Source: CAIWHR01 sp963786625
Lineage (GTDB): Bacteria > Pseudomonadota > Gammaproteobacteria > Burkholderiales > Casimicrobiaceae
Assembly: GCA_963786625.1 (NCBI GenBank)
Contig: CAWAZS010000014.1
Coordinates: forward strand, 1 to 64,000
Length of the DNA: 64,000 nt
Direction: 5' to 3'
This document shows, one piece after another, positions 1 through 10,916 of this stretch (position 1 is its first letter; the number at the start of each line of letters is the position of its first letter). Under the pieces are notes generated by a model. The model had not been told where the DNA came from, ran no database searches, and saw only the letters and a list, made by a program, of their open reading frames with translations. The position numbers were made by a program, and so were the translations under genes.

Positions 1-4
1 GTTT

Positions 5-211
5 TTAGTGTCGCAGGCCGAAACCGGACCCCTGGTGGACATAAGGCGTCGCCGGACGCGAAAGCTGCGCCAACACGGCGGCCACTACCGACCGGTCGCA
101 GGGCTGGCTGCGCAGTTCCGAACGGGAAACCTGTTCCATGGTGTCGATCAGCATCGACAGCCATAGTTTCTCGCCGCCGTCTGATCGCCATCCCTGAAGC
201 TGCTGAGCCAT
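5..211 (-). CDS. small hypothetical protein, 68 aa
   Basis: A complete ATG-to-TAA reading frame with an AGGA ribosome-binding site about 6 bases upstream of the ATG, which favours a real gene. The product is soluble, with a Trp/Leu-rich first half (LWLSMLIDTM) and no membrane segment or signal peptide. I do not recognise a family. It is divergent from the 40-residue ORF at 347. Function unknown. Confidence 0.4.
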   Translation of the reverse strand: MAQQLQGWRSDGGEKLWLSMLIDTMEQVSRSELRSQPCDRSVVAAVLAQLSRPATPYVHQGSGFGLRH

Positions 212-297
212 TGGCTATTCCTAATCTGCCCCCGTTACCAATCCTGCCGCCGCCAACCCGTTCCTTGCGACGATAATCGAAGAGAAAATTAACCGAA

Positions 298-313
298 TGT
301 GATCTGCTTCACA
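298..313. promoter_or_regulatory. CRP-type palindrome TGTGA-N6-TCACA
   Basis: The 16 bases TGTGATCTGCTTCACA match the E. coli CRP consensus (TGTGA, six bases, TCACA) at every defined position. They lie between the divergent small ORFs, ending 33 bases before the ATG at 347. CRP/FNR-family regulators that read such half-sites exist in alphaproteobacteria; which one would bind here is unknown. A class III nucleotide cyclase gene lies 5.5 kb downstream. Confidence 0.5.
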
Positions 314-346
314 TACGGTTTGGCCGGGCTGTCCTAAACGACCGAA

Positions 347-469
347 ATGGCCCAGAAAACCTACCCATCACAGTTCGATCCGCAGGCCGACATCGGCACC
401 GACTACGCCCTGATCGCCACCGGCGTTGGCGCTGCCCTGGCCGCGCTGATCTATCTCCTCCTGATCTGA
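347..469 (+). CDS. 40-aa single-pass membrane miniprotein
   Basis: The frame encodes 40 residues. The first half is polar (MAQKTYPSQFDPQADIGTDY) and residues 21-40 form one Ala/Leu/Ile-rich membrane helix ending LLLI just before TGA. This is the usual shape of a small stress or complex-associated membrane protein. The ribosome-binding site is weak. A consensus CRP-type palindrome sits just upstream at 298-313, which argues for regulated expression. No family recognised. Confidence 0.45.
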   Translation: MAQKTYPSQFDPQADIGTDYALIATGVGAALAALIYLLLI

Positions 470-639
470 TCAGCCGGGGGTAGCGGTTCGGAACATTTGC
501 CGCCCTTGGCATGAGTGTGCCCGCGGGGGAACAAGGTTCAGGCCGCGCGAGGATTTTTCCGGGTTTTTCGTCGCGGACGTGGCGGGCGGCGCGCCCGACC
601 AGCCAAAACCCGTCAAGCAGAATGCGTTGCCCCGGTCAG

Positions 640-665
640 GATTCACACCTTCGATTGTGTGAATC
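640..665. other. 9-bp perfect inverted repeat upstream of dnaB
   Basis: GATTCACAC at 640-648 and GTGTGAATC at 657-665 form a perfect 9-bp stem with an 8-base loop. No T run follows, so it is not a standard terminator; an operator or a leader hairpin is possible. The rest of 470-768 holds no gene I can support. A longer dnaB frame is open from 511, but that extension lacks family resemblance. Confidence 0.35.
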
Positions 666-768
666 GGGCATAAGGCGCGACGCGCCCTTTCGCTTTCGAC
701 GCGGAGTGGCGCTTTATCCCCGCCCCGCATCCGACAAAGTCCCCAATCCGAAGAACAATTCCAGAGCC

Positions 769-2271
769 ATGGCTCTGACTGATTCGAACGTCCTCAAGCT
801 CGCGCCCGATCCGGGAACTCCGGCCTATCGCAGCGCACCGCACAATATCGAGGCCGAACAGAGCCTGCTGGGCGCGATCCTGGTCAACAACGACGCGTTC
901 TATCGGGTTTCGGACTTTCTGGAGCCGAAACACTTTCTCGAGCCGATCCATCAGACCATCTACGAGACCGCCGGCAGCCTGATCCGGATGGGCAAGGTCG
1001 CCACCCCCGTGACGCTGAAGACCTTCGTCCCGGCCGAGACCGATCTCGGCGGCATGACGGTCGGCCAGTACCTCGCCCGCCTCGCCGCCGAAGCCACCAC
1101 CATCATCAACGCCCAGGATTACGGGCGGACGATCTACGAACTGGCGCTGCGCCGCGACCTGATCCGGATCGGCGAGGACATGGTCAATGTCGCCTACGAT
1201 GCGCCGGTGGATTTTGCGCCGCGCGCGCAGATCGAGGACGCCGAGCGCAGGCTGTACGAACTGGCCGAATCCGGCCGCTACGACGGCGGCTTCCAGGGTT
1301 TCGCGCAGGCGATGAAGGTCGCGCTGGATATGGCGGCGAACGCCTATCAGCGCGACGGAAAGCTGTCGGGCACCGCAACGGGCCTGCGCGACCTCGACGC
1401 CAAGATGGGCGGGTTGCAACGTTCCGACTTGATCATCGTCGCCGGCCGTCCCGGCATGGGCAAGACCGCGCTCGCCACCAACATCGCCTACAATGTCGCG
1501 AAGGCACATCAAGCCGAGGTGCAGGCCGACGGCACCATGAAATCCGTCAATGGCGGCATCGTCGGCTTCTTCTCCTGCGAAATGTCGGCCGAACAGCTCG
1601 CCACCCGTATTCTCGCCGAACAGACCGGCATCTCGTCGAGTCTGATCCGGCGTGGCGGCATCAGCCAAAGCGAATTCGACACCATTCGCGATTACACGAT
1701 CGAACTTCAGCATCTCCCGCTCTTCGTCGACGAAACCGGCGGCCTCTCGATTTCGCAACTGACGGCGCGCGCGCGCCGGCTGAAGCGGCAGAAGGGACTC
1801 GATCTGATCGTGGTCGACTACATCCAGCTGCTGCAGGGCTCGGGCAAACGCGGCAATGACAACCGGGTGCAGGAAGTCACCGAGATCACCACCAGCCTGA
1901 AAGCGCTGGCGAAGGAACTCAATATTCCGGTCATCGCCCTGTCGCAGCTGTCGCGCCAGGTCGAAAGCCGCGATGACAAGCATCCGCAATTGTCCGACCT
2001 TCGCGAGTCCGGATCGATCGAGCAGGACGCCGACGTCGTGCTGTTCGTCTACCGCGAGGAATATTATCTGCAGAACAAGGAGCCGAAGCCCGGCACGGAA
2101 GAACATGGCAAGTGGCAGATTGAAATGGATAATGCTCACGGAAGGGCCGAAGTCATCATCGCCAAGCAGCGCCATGGGCCGACGGGCACTGTTCCATTGC
2201 AGTTCGAGGGCCAATTCACGCGATTCAGCAATCTGGCGGACGACGGCCAATTGACGGCACAGAGCTACTGA
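769..2271 (+). CDS. dnaB: replicative DNA helicase DnaB, 500 aa
   Basis: Hexameric 5'-3' helicase that unwinds DNA at the replication fork and recruits primase. The N-terminal DnaB domain (about residues 20-125, starting SAPHNIEAEQSLLGAIL) is followed by the RecA-like ATPase. Walker A is GRPGMGKT with Lys at about 232, and Walker B is LIVVDYIQLL near 345. The segment LSDLRESGSIEQDAD and the C-terminal KQRHGPTG motif are typical. The frame is open upstream to 511, but ATG 769 (MALTDSNVLKL) gives the family's usual length of about 500 residues. Downstream alr follows after 59 bases. Confidence 0.97.
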   Translation: MALTDSNVLKLAPDPGTPAYRSAPHNIEAEQSLLGAILVNNDAFYRVSDFLEPKHFLEPIHQTIYETAGSLIRMGKVATPVTLKTFVPAETDLGGMTVGQYLARLAAEATTIINAQDYGRTIYELALRRDLIRIGEDMVNVAYDAPVDFAPRAQIEDAERRLYELAESGRYDGGFQGFAQAMKVALDMAANAYQRDGKLSGTATGLRDLDAKMGGLQRSDLIIVAGRPGMGKTALATNIAYNVAKAHQAEVQADGTMKSVNGGIVGFFSCEMSAEQLATRILAEQTGISSSLIRRGGISQSEFDTIRDYTIELQHLPLFVDETGGLSISQLTARARRLKRQKGLDLIVVDYIQLLQGSGKRGNDNRVQEVTEITTSLKALAKELNIPVIALSQLSRQVESRDDKHPQLSDLRESGSIEQDADVVLFVYREEYYLQNKEPKPGTEEHGKWQIEMDNAHGRAEVIIAKQRHGPTGTVPLQFEGQFTRFSNLADDGQLTAQSY

Positions 2272-2330
2272 CGCGGCTCCGGCGAATCTTGCCCGGTTGA
2301 ACCGCGGCAGGCCTGCGCGTAAAGTGCGGC

Positions 2331-3566
2331 ATGAACATTATCACCGACCCGAAACTGGCCCCGCCCGGCTCCATCCTCTCGGCTGAAGCCAACCAGGCGG
2401 CTGCGCTGGCGACCGCCACCGCTGTCCTCACCGTCGATCTCGACGCCATCATTGCCAACTGGCGCAAGCTCGAGAAGTCGGCGGTGCCGGCCGAATGCGC
2501 CGGCGTGGTCAAGGCCAACGCCTATGGCTGCGGCGCCGAACAGGTCGCGCGCGCGCTGGCCGGCGCCGGCTGCAAGACGTTTTTCGTGGCAACCCTCGAC
2601 GAAGCCCGCGTGGTCCGCGCGGCGGTGCCGGCGACGGCGGCGATCTACGTGCTCGACGGCTTTTTCCAGAACAGCGGCGAGGCCTACGCCAGGATCGACG
2701 CCAGGCCTGTGATCGGCGACCTCAACGAACTCGCCGAATGGGACGTGTTTTGCCGCCGCACCGGCTGGGCCGGCGGCGCCGCCATTCACATCGATACCGG
2801 CATGAACCGGCTCGGCCTGACCCTCGTGGAAGCCCAGGGCATTATTCCCCGGATCAACGCCGGCGATCACGGCATCACGCTGGTCATGAGCCACCTCGCC
2901 TGCGCCGAGACCCTCAACCATCCGTCCAACGCCAGGCAGCTCGCCACCTTCCGCGAGATCGCCAGCCTGTTTTCCGGCGTGCCGGCGTCGCTGTCGAATT
3001 CGTCCGGCCTGTTCCTCGGCGCCGCGTTCCAGTTCGACCTGGTGCGGCCGGGTTGCGCGCTCTACGGCGTCAATCCGACGCCGGAGGCCGACAATCCGAT
3101 GCAGCCGGTGGTCGAGGTCAAGGCCCGCATCGTGCAGATCCGCAATATCGAGAAGGGCGACAGCGTCGGCTACGGCGGCACCTGGAGCGCGCGGCGGCCG
3201 ACCCGGCTCGCCATCGTTTCCGCCGGCTATGCCGACGGTTATTTCCGCGCCGGCAGCAGCAATGACGGCACCCGCGGCGCCGAGGTGATGGTCGCCGGCA
3301 AGCGCTGCCCGGTCGCGGGCCGCATCTCGATGGACCTGATGGCGATCGACGTCACCGACCTCGACAAGAAAGACGTGCGGCGCGGCCACATGGTGACGCT
3401 GATCGGCGAAGGCATCACCGTCGATGAACTCGCGCACCATTTCGGCACGATCGGCTACGAAGTGCTGACCAGCCTCGGTTCGCGTTATGCCCGGATCTAC
3501 AAGGGCGGCGCCGCGACCGATGAACCGACGGCCGCCCCTCAACCGGCTCCCGTGATACCGGCCTGA
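2331..3566 (+). CDS. alr: alanine racemase, 411 aa
   Basis: PLP enzyme interconverting L- and D-alanine for peptidoglycan. The PLP-binding lysine is K61 in VVKANAYGCG, and the second catalytic base, a tyrosine, is about residue 281 in DSVGYGGTW. The N-terminal TIM barrel and C-terminal beta domain (ending SLGSRYARIYKGG) are complete. About 30 residues precede the conserved LTVDLDAI start of the barrel, a modest N-terminal extension. It sits between dnaB and an exonuclease III gene on the same strand. Confidence 0.96.
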   Translation: MNIITDPKLAPPGSILSAEANQAAALATATAVLTVDLDAIIANWRKLEKSAVPAECAGVVKANAYGCGAEQVARALAGAGCKTFFVATLDEARVVRAAVPATAAIYVLDGFFQNSGEAYARIDARPVIGDLNELAEWDVFCRRTGWAGGAAIHIDTGMNRLGLTLVEAQGIIPRINAGDHGITLVMSHLACAETLNHPSNARQLATFREIASLFSGVPASLSNSSGLFLGAAFQFDLVRPGCALYGVNPTPEADNPMQPVVEVKARIVQIRNIEKGDSVGYGGTWSARRPTRLAIVSAGYADGYFRAGSSNDGTRGAEVMVAGKRCPVAGRISMDLMAIDVTDLDKKDVRRGHMVTLIGEGITVDELAHHFGTIGYEVLTSLGSRYARIYKGGAATDEPTAAPQPAPVIPA

Positions 3567-3581
3567 CGATTTCGTCGGGCC

Positions 3582-4352
3582 ATGAAAGTCGCCACCTTCA
3601 ACATCAACAATATCAACCGCCGCCTGCCGAACCTGCTGCGCTGGCTGCATCAGGCAAAACCCGACGCCGTCGCGCTGCAGGAACTGAAATGCACCGACGC
3701 CGACTTTCCGATCGATGCGATCAGCAAGGCCGGCTACGGCGCGGTGTGGCGCGGCCAGAAGACCTGGAACGGCGTCGCCATCCTGGCGCGCAAGGCCGAT
3801 CCGGTGCTGATCCGCACCGCCCTGCCCGGCGATCCCGACGACCACGAAGCGCGCTACATCGAGGCCGCCGTCAACGGCATCGTCGTCACCAGCATCTATC
3901 TGCCGAACGGCAATCCGCAGCCGGGGCCGAAATTCGACACCAAGCTCGACTGGTTCAGGCGGCTCAGGCTGCACGCCGCGAAATTCATCAAGCAGGACAT
4001 CCCGGTGGTGCTGGCGGGCGACTACAACGTCGCGCCGACGCCGCTCGATATCTATCCGACCAGATCCTGGGACAAGGACGCGCTGATCCAGCCGAAGAGC
4101 CGCGCCGCGTTCAAGCAGCTGGTGGCGCAAGGCTGGTGCGACGCGATCCGCGAACTGCATCCGGACAAGCCGATGTTCAGTTTCTGGGACTACAAGCGCA
4201 ACCGCTGGCCGCGCGATGCCGGCTTGCGACTTGACCACCTGCTGCTGAGCCCCGCGGTGGCGCCGCGTTTGATGAAGGCCGGCGTCGACCGCAAGCTGCG
4301 CGGTGAGGAAGGCGCCAGCGACCACGCGCCGGCGTGGATCGTGCTGCGCTAG
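3582..4352 (+). CDS. xth: exodeoxyribonuclease III family protein, 256 aa
   Basis: Endonuclease/exonuclease/phosphatase fold, expected to cut DNA at abasic sites and trim 3' ends in base excision repair. It starts MKVATFNINN. The metal ligand Glu34 is in ALQELK, Asp147 and Asn149 are in GDYNVAP, and the catalytic Asp247-His248 pair is in SDHAP. Length is normal for the family. The ATG is 15 bases after the alr stop, so the two are probably co-transcribed. Confidence 0.94.
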   Translation: MKVATFNINNINRRLPNLLRWLHQAKPDAVALQELKCTDADFPIDAISKAGYGAVWRGQKTWNGVAILARKADPVLIRTALPGDPDDHEARYIEAAVNGIVVTSIYLPNGNPQPGPKFDTKLDWFRRLRLHAAKFIKQDIPVVLAGDYNVAPTPLDIYPTRSWDKDALIQPKSRAAFKQLVAQGWCDAIRELHPDKPMFSFWDYKRNRWPRDAGLRLDHLLLSPAVAPRLMKAGVDRKLRGEEGASDHAPAWIVLR

Positions 4353-4462
4353 GCGCCTCGTGTTCTGATTTTCACTGATTTTCTTGTTGGGTGGCCCCAC
4401 AGAGCCTTTTCGGTTCTAATGAATCAGTCCGCCCACGATTTTTTCAAGGAGAGAACCACGCC

Positions 4463-4786
4463 ATGGCGATCTATGAGCTGCGCACCTACACCCTCTATGT
4501 CGGCAAGATGTCCGAAGCCGTGAAGCTGTACCAGGAGATCGGATTTCCGGCGATGCAGAAGGGTGAGCACGACAAGAAGCTGATCGGCTATTTTCAAAGC
4601 GACGTCGGCACCATCAACCAGATCGTCCATCTCTGGAAATTCGACGACGACGCCGATCGCCGCAAATCCTGGAAATTACTGTTCGCCAATCCTGACTTCA
4701 TGAACTTCGCCGGCAAATTCCGCCCGCTGGTCATGACGCAGGAGGTCAAGCTCCTGCTCGCGGCACCGTGGGGACCGCATCCGTAG
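4463..4786 (+). CDS. NIPSNAP family protein, 107 aa
   Basis: Short single-domain protein with the NIPSNAP opening MAIYELRTYTL and a predicted dimeric alpha-beta ferredoxin-like fold. The biochemical role of the bacterial family is not established. ATG 4463 is chosen over the longer open frame from 4391 because a strong AAGGAGAG site lies about 10 bases before it. It is followed directly by a palindromic intergenic repeat. Confidence 0.88.
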   Translation: MAIYELRTYTLYVGKMSEAVKLYQEIGFPAMQKGEHDKKLIGYFQSDVGTINQIVHLWKFDDDADRRKSWKLLFANPDFMNFAGKFRPLVMTQEVKLLLAAPWGPHP

Positions 4787-4790
4787 CGTC

Positions 4791-4966
4791 CGTAGCCCGG
4801 ATGGAGCCAGCGGGACGCGCGAATGCGCGCCCGCTGGCGCAATCCGGGATCGCGATACGGATCATATACTTACGACAATTTCTTGAGGACCGTGCTGGCC
4901 GTCACCGCTTTCGTTTGCATGGGGTTGTTTTCGATCCGGATTGCGCTGCGCTCCATCCGGGCTACG
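4791..4966. repeat. palindromic repeat element, 'cgtagcccggatggagc' family, copy 1
   Basis: The element begins cgtagcccggatggagc and ends with its inverse, gctccatccgggctacg. The left half also carries an internal hairpin (ccagcgggacgcgc/gcgcgcccgctgg). A second copy with the same ends lies at 31682-31823. This is a REP/BIME-like family of intergenic palindromes; no transposase is encoded. Confidence 0.75.
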
Positions 4967-5025
4967 CTTGGGCCGCATGGTTCGATATGCGGCGAAGACG
5001 CCGCTCCTCGTCGCGGAGCCACCCC

Positions 5026-5755
5026 TTGAACTTCCTCTTCGTCCTCGTGGTCGGGCTCGCCGCCGGCACCATCTCGGGCATCGTCGGCACGGGGTCGTCG
5101 ATCATGCTGATGCCGGTGCTGGTCTATCAATACGGGCCGCAGCAGGCGGTGCCGATCATGGCGGTCGCCGCCGTGATGGCCAATTTTTCGCGCATCCTGG
5201 CCTGGTGGCGCGAGGTCGACTGGCGCGCCTGCGCCGCCTACTCCGTGACCGGCATTCCCGCGGCGGCGCTGGGCGCGCGCACGCTGCTGGTGCTGCCGCC
5301 GCATGCGGTGGATATTTCGATCGGGCTGTTCCTGATCGCGATGGTGCCGGTGCGGCACTGGCTCGCCCGCTACCAGCTGAAGGTGTCGCTCTGGCACCTC
5401 GCCATCGGCGGCGCCGTGATCGGCTACATCACCGGCATCGTGGTGTCGACCGGGCCCTTGAGCGTGCCGCTGTTCCTGTTCTATGGGCTGACAAAAGGCG
5501 CGTTTCTCGCCACCGAAGCCGCCAGTTCGCTCGGATTGTATGTCAGCAAATCCCTGACCTTCCAGCAGTTCGGCGCGCTGACGCGGCGATGTCGCGCTGA
5601 AGGGCCTGATCGCCGGTTCGTCGCTGATGGCGGGCGCCTTCATCGCCAAACGTTTTGTATTGCGGCTCGAGCCGGATGTGTTCAGGCTTGTGATGGACGG
5701 GATCATGCTGGCGGCCGGGGCTGCGATGCTGTTCAACGCGTTCATCGGCGCATGA
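5026..5755 (+). CDS. TauE/SafE-type sulfite/organic anion exporter, frameshifted
   Basis: Multi-pass inner-membrane protein of the TSUP (TauE/SafE) family, with hydrophobic helices throughout and the repeat motifs GIVGTGSSIMLMPVL and GIVVSTGPLSVPLF. The start is probably TTG 5026 (LNFLFVLVVGL), with GGAG at 5015-5018. At about 5584 the frame shifts by net +1; after it the reading continues GDVALKGLIAGSSLMAG to TGA 5753-5755. Removing one base near 5584 restores a full-length protein of about 243 residues. The lesion may be a sequence error. Substrate unknown. Confidence 0.8.
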
Positions 5756-5783
5756 TCCCGCTGCGAAATCAGGAGTGAATGGT

Positions 5784-7190
5784 TTGAGCGTATTGGCGGA
5801 TACCAGCGACATTCCCGAGTCCCGCGGCGCACCGGTGGAACGAACCGAGGCTCAGGCCACGTTGAAATTCGCCGAGGCGGCCCTTGCCGACAGCAAGCGC
5901 GAGGGCCTGCTGCTGGCGGTCCGCGCGCGCTGGGTGGCGCTGGCGGTGACCGCCGTCACTTTGCCGATCATCAATCCGACCTGGGAAGTCAGCTACTACG
6001 TCGTGATGCTCGGCCTGTTCGCGTTGAACGGCTGGGCCCAGCTCAAGGTCGGCAAGATCGCCGGCCGATCGAGCCCGGAGCTGGTGTTGATATTTTGCGA
6101 TCTGGCGCTGCTGACCTTCCTCAGCGTCGTGCCCAATCCCTGGAGCACGGTCGACTGGCCGCTTGCCATGCAATTCCGGTTCGACAGCTTCCTCTACTTC
6201 TTCATTTTCCTGGCCACCGCGACGATGGCCTATTCGTGGCGCACCGTGGTGGCGATCGGCTTCTGGACCTCGGCGCTGTGGGCGGTCGCCGTCACCTGGG
6301 TTTACCTGCAACCCGAAACCCATGCCGCGTTGTCCGAACGTGTCAGCGCCGCCACGGGCTCCGACGTCAGGCTGTTCGAGATCATCGACCCCTCGGCGAT
6401 CGGATTCGGCGGGCGGTTTCAGCAAATCGTCGTTTTCCTGCTCGTCGCCATGATCCTGGCATTGGCGGCGCGCCGTTCCAATGCGCTGCTGATCAGCCAT
6501 GCCGGGATCGAACGCGAGCGCACCAACCTCGCGCGTTATTTCTCACCCAACGTCGTCGCGGAGCTTTCGAAGAACGACGATCCGCTGAAGCAGGTCCGAA
6601 CCCAGGATGTCGCGGTGCTGTTCGCCGATATCGTCGGCTTTACCGCCTATTCCGACGGCCGCAGCCCGACCGAGGTGATCGGCACGCTGCGGCGCTTCCA
6701 TGAGCGGATGGAGCGCGAGGTTTTCCGCCATGACGGTACGCTGGACAAATATCTCGGCGACGGACTGATGGCGACGTTCGGCACGCCCTTCACCGGGGAG
6801 TGCGACGCCGGCAATGCGCTGCGTTGCGCGCAGGCCATGATCGGCTCGATGGACGAATTGAATCTCGAGCGAAAGCATCGCGGCGAGCCACCGATCCAGC
6901 TCAGCCTCGGCTTGCATTACGGCCCGGTCGTGCTGGGCGATATCGGATTGAACCGGCTCGAATTCGCCGTGATCGGCACCACGGTGAACGCGGCGAGCCG
7001 GCTGGAATCGCTCACCCGCGAATTCGGCTGCGCGATGGTGGCCAGCCACGATCTCGTGCAGCGGGCGCGCGTGGAGGGCAAATGCGCGAACACCGACTTC
7101 CTGCATCTGGTCGAGAAGCCGGCCTGCGCCGTCCGCGGCATCGAGCAACCCGTCGCGATCTGGACCCGCGCAAACAACGCGCAGGCCTGA
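5784..7190 (+). CDS. membrane-bound class III adenylate/guanylate cyclase, 468 aa
   Basis: Makes a cyclic nucleotide second messenger. Residues about 40-240 hold around six hydrophobic helices forming a membrane sensor region, followed by a cytoplasmic class III catalytic domain. The metal-binding Asp is in FADIVGFT, the second in KYLGDGLMATFG, and the transition-state Asn/Arg region reads VIGTTVNAASRLESL. TTG 5784 is preferred over GTG 5775 because AGGAG at 5771-5775 is 8 bases before it. The consensus CRP-type site at 298-313 makes a cAMP circuit plausible but unproven. Confidence 0.92.
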   Translation: MSVLADTSDIPESRGAPVERTEAQATLKFAEAALADSKREGLLLAVRARWVALAVTAVTLPIINPTWEVSYYVVMLGLFALNGWAQLKVGKIAGRSSPELVLIFCDLALLTFLSVVPNPWSTVDWPLAMQFRFDSFLYFFIFLATATMAYSWRTVVAIGFWTSALWAVAVTWVYLQPETHAALSERVSAATGSDVRLFEIIDPSAIGFGGRFQQIVVFLLVAMILALAARRSNALLISHAGIERERTNLARYFSPNVVAELSKNDDPLKQVRTQDVAVLFADIVGFTAYSDGRSPTEVIGTLRRFHERMEREVFRHDGTLDKYLGDGLMATFGTPFTGECDAGNALRCAQAMIGSMDELNLERKHRGEPPIQLSLGLHYGPVVLGDIGLNRLEFAVIGTTVNAASRLESLTREFGCAMVASHDLVQRARVEGKCANTDFLHLVEKPACAVRGIEQPVAIWTRANNAQA

Positions 7191-7282
7191 CAAGCGGATC
7201 ATTCTGGCAAGTTCGCCCGGCAATCCCTATCTCAGGGCTTGCTGCCCGGCCGCATGGCGAGGCGGAACAACAAGGCTGAATC

Positions 7283-8572
7283 GTGCTCTATCTGGAACTC
7301 GGGATCGTCGCGGTCCTGATCGTCGTCAACGGCCTGCTCTCGATGTCGGAGCTGGCCATCGTTTCCTCACGGCCGGCGCGGCTGGCCGGCCTTGTCGCCA
7401 AGGGCGTTCCCGGTTCCCGCCGCGCGCTCGCGCTGGCGTCCGATCCCGGCAAGTTTCTCTCCACCGTGCAGATCGGCATCACCCTGATCGGCGTGCTCTC
7501 GGGCGCCCTGTCCGGCGCGACGCTGGGGCTGCGTCTCGCCGCATGGCTGACGGAAATCGGGCTGTCGCAGGGCCTCGCGGATGCGATCGGCGTCGGCGTC
7601 GTCGTCAGCGCGATCACCTATTTTTCGCTGATCGTCGGCGAACTGGTGCCGAAGCAGATCGCGCTGCGCGATCCCGAGGCGGTGGCCGTCAGGGTGGCGC
7701 CGGCGATGACCCTGCTGGCAACGGTGTCGCTGCCGCTGGTGTGGTTGCTGGATCGTTCGGGCAAGGCGCTGCTCTGGCTGCTCGGTCAGCGGGGCGATGC
7801 GGAAGAGAAGGTCAGCGAGGAGGAAATTCGCACCCTCGTCGTCGAGGCCGAGAATGCCGGCGTGCTGGAGCCCGGCGAAAAGGAAATGATCGCGGGCGTG
7901 ATGCGGCTTGGCGACCTGCCGGTCGGCGCCGTGATGACGCCGCGGCATGAAGTGAGCATGATCGACGTCAGCGATCCGATTGCCGAGGTGGCGACGACCA
8001 TCGCGGCCAGCACTCATTCCCACTTCCCGGTGTTCGACGGCAACCGCGACCACGTGCTCGGGATCGTCAACGCCAAGGATATGCTCGACGCCTGTTTGTC
8101 GGGACAGACGCCGGATATCAGCCAGTTGATCCGCCACGCGCCGATCATCCCGGAGACCGTCGATGCACGGGATGTCGTCGCGATCCTGCGCGACTCGCCG
8201 GTGCATATGGGCCTCATTCACGACGAATACGGCACCTTCCAGGGCGTCGTGACCCGTGCGGATATTCTGGAAGCGATCGTCGGCTCCTTCCACACCGAAC
8301 AAGGCGCGCCGGAGTCCGCTTTCGTGAAGCGCGACGACGGCTCCTATCTGATCTCGGGCTGGATGCCGGCGCTCTGGTTTGCCGATCTGCTCGGCATCGC
8401 GCTGCCGGCGTCGCGGCCCTATCAGACCTTCGCCGGCTTCCTGCTGCAGGCGTTCGGCACCATTCCCGGCGTCGGCGACAAGATCGAGGCCGGCGGCTGG
8501 CGGTTCGAGATCGTCGATCTCGATGGCAGGCGCATCGACAAGGTGCTCGCGACCCGGCTGGACGCCGCCTGA
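7283..8572 (+). CDS. CNNM/HlyC-CorC family transporter, 429 aa
   Basis: Hemolysin-C/CorC-type protein linked to divalent cation (Mg/Co) efflux. Order of domains: DUF21/CNNM membrane domain with about four helices (1-180), two CBS domains (about 200-330, containing VMTPRHEVSMIDV and VHMGLIHDEYG) and a C-terminal CorC/HlyC domain (about 345-425). It starts at GTG 7283 with a weak AAGG site. The ligand is inferred from the family only. Confidence 0.9.
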   Translation: MLYLELGIVAVLIVVNGLLSMSELAIVSSRPARLAGLVAKGVPGSRRALALASDPGKFLSTVQIGITLIGVLSGALSGATLGLRLAAWLTEIGLSQGLADAIGVGVVVSAITYFSLIVGELVPKQIALRDPEAVAVRVAPAMTLLATVSLPLVWLLDRSGKALLWLLGQRGDAEEKVSEEEIRTLVVEAENAGVLEPGEKEMIAGVMRLGDLPVGAVMTPRHEVSMIDVSDPIAEVATTIAASTHSHFPVFDGNRDHVLGIVNAKDMLDACLSGQTPDISQLIRHAPIIPETVDARDVVAILRDSPVHMGLIHDEYGTFQGVVTRADILEAIVGSFHTEQGAPESAFVKRDDGSYLISGWMPALWFADLLGIALPASRPYQTFAGFLLQAFGTIPGVGDKIEAGGWRFEIVDLDGRRIDKVLATRLDAA

Positions 8573-8708
8573 GCGGCGGCCGGGCTTTCTCTTCAGATTG
8601 AAACACAGCGCAACAGAAATTGTTCGCCTGCCCAGAGGTTGCGGAGTCCATTTCGACGGCGGATCGCATAACAAGCGCGTGGGCTTACTGATCCCCCGAG
8701 GTTGAAAA

Positions 8709-9476
8709 ATGGGCGCGTTGATCTTCGACTTCGACGGCGTCATCGCCGACAGCGAAGCGATCGCCAATACCGTGCTGGCGGAAACCGTCACCGGGCTCGG
8801 TTATTCCACCACGCTCGACCAGTCGCTCGTCCCGCTTTGCCCACCGCAGATGGGTCGAAGTGATGGCCGAAATCGAGGCCGCGACCGGCAAGCCGCTGCC
8901 ATCCAATTTTTCCGATGAACTCAAGCGCGCGACGCTGGACCGCTTCCGGACCGATCTGAAGGAAGTCAGCGGCGCCGCCGATTTCATCAGACGCTTCGCC
9001 CACCTCCCCCGCGCCATCGCCTCATCCAGTTCGATCGACCGGCTGCAACTCTGCCTGTCGGTATTGGGCATGGAAGAAGAATTCGGCGAGCACGTCTTCA
9101 GCGCCGACATGGTCGCGCGCGGAAAACCTCATCCCGACATTTTTCTGTTTGCCGCCGCGCAGAGCTGGGCGTCAGCCCGGAGCGATGCCTCGTCATCGAA
9201 GACAGCGCCGGCGGCATCCAGGCCGCCGTCGCGGCGGGGATGACGGCGGTCGGCCTCTGCGCGGCGAGCCATATTCGCGACGGCCACGACGTGAAGCTGC
9301 GGGATGCGGGGGCGGTGCATCTGGCGCAGTCGTGGGGCGAGGTTGAGCGGATCGCGAGGGGTTTTTCGAGAACCAGCCGACCATTGCTTAGCCCAAGCGG
9401 CCGTCGGGGATACCTCCGGCGCCATAGCGAGTTTTCTGTCGCGAACGGATTATTAATCAGCTATAGAACAAAATAA
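8709..9476 (+). pseudogene. HAD-superfamily phosphatase (beta-phosphoglucomutase-like), two frameshifts
   Basis: All HAD motifs are present, in three frames. Motif I with the nucleophile Asp is FDFDGVIADSE just after the ATG at 8709. The cap region (VEVMAEIEAATGKPL) is in a second frame from about 8835. KPHPDIFLFAAA follows, and the last part (SPERCLVIEDSAGGIQAAV) is in a third frame from about 9165. Small-molecule phosphatase or mutase; substrate not deducible. The tail after GEVERIARGF up to TAA 9474-9476 looks like read-through. Real decay and indel errors cannot be told apart here. Confidence 0.75.
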
Positions 9477-9505
9477 GAACACCCGAATCCGGCGCACCTC
9501 ACCCC

Positions 9506-10916
<1,411 letters not shown>

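Noticed and set aside
640..665. tRNA-like hairpin before dnaB
   Set aside because: A single stem only; no T-arm, anticodon arm or CCA. No tRNA or rRNA gene was recognised in the window.
643..2250. 535-codon minus-strand open frame opposite dnaB
   Set aside because: Antisense shadow of a high-GC gene; no family motif, and dnaB on the other strand is certain.
2265..4400. 711-codon minus-strand open frame across alr and xth
   Set aside because: Antisense shadow spanning two well-supported genes; His/Asp/Arg-rich pseudo-protein.
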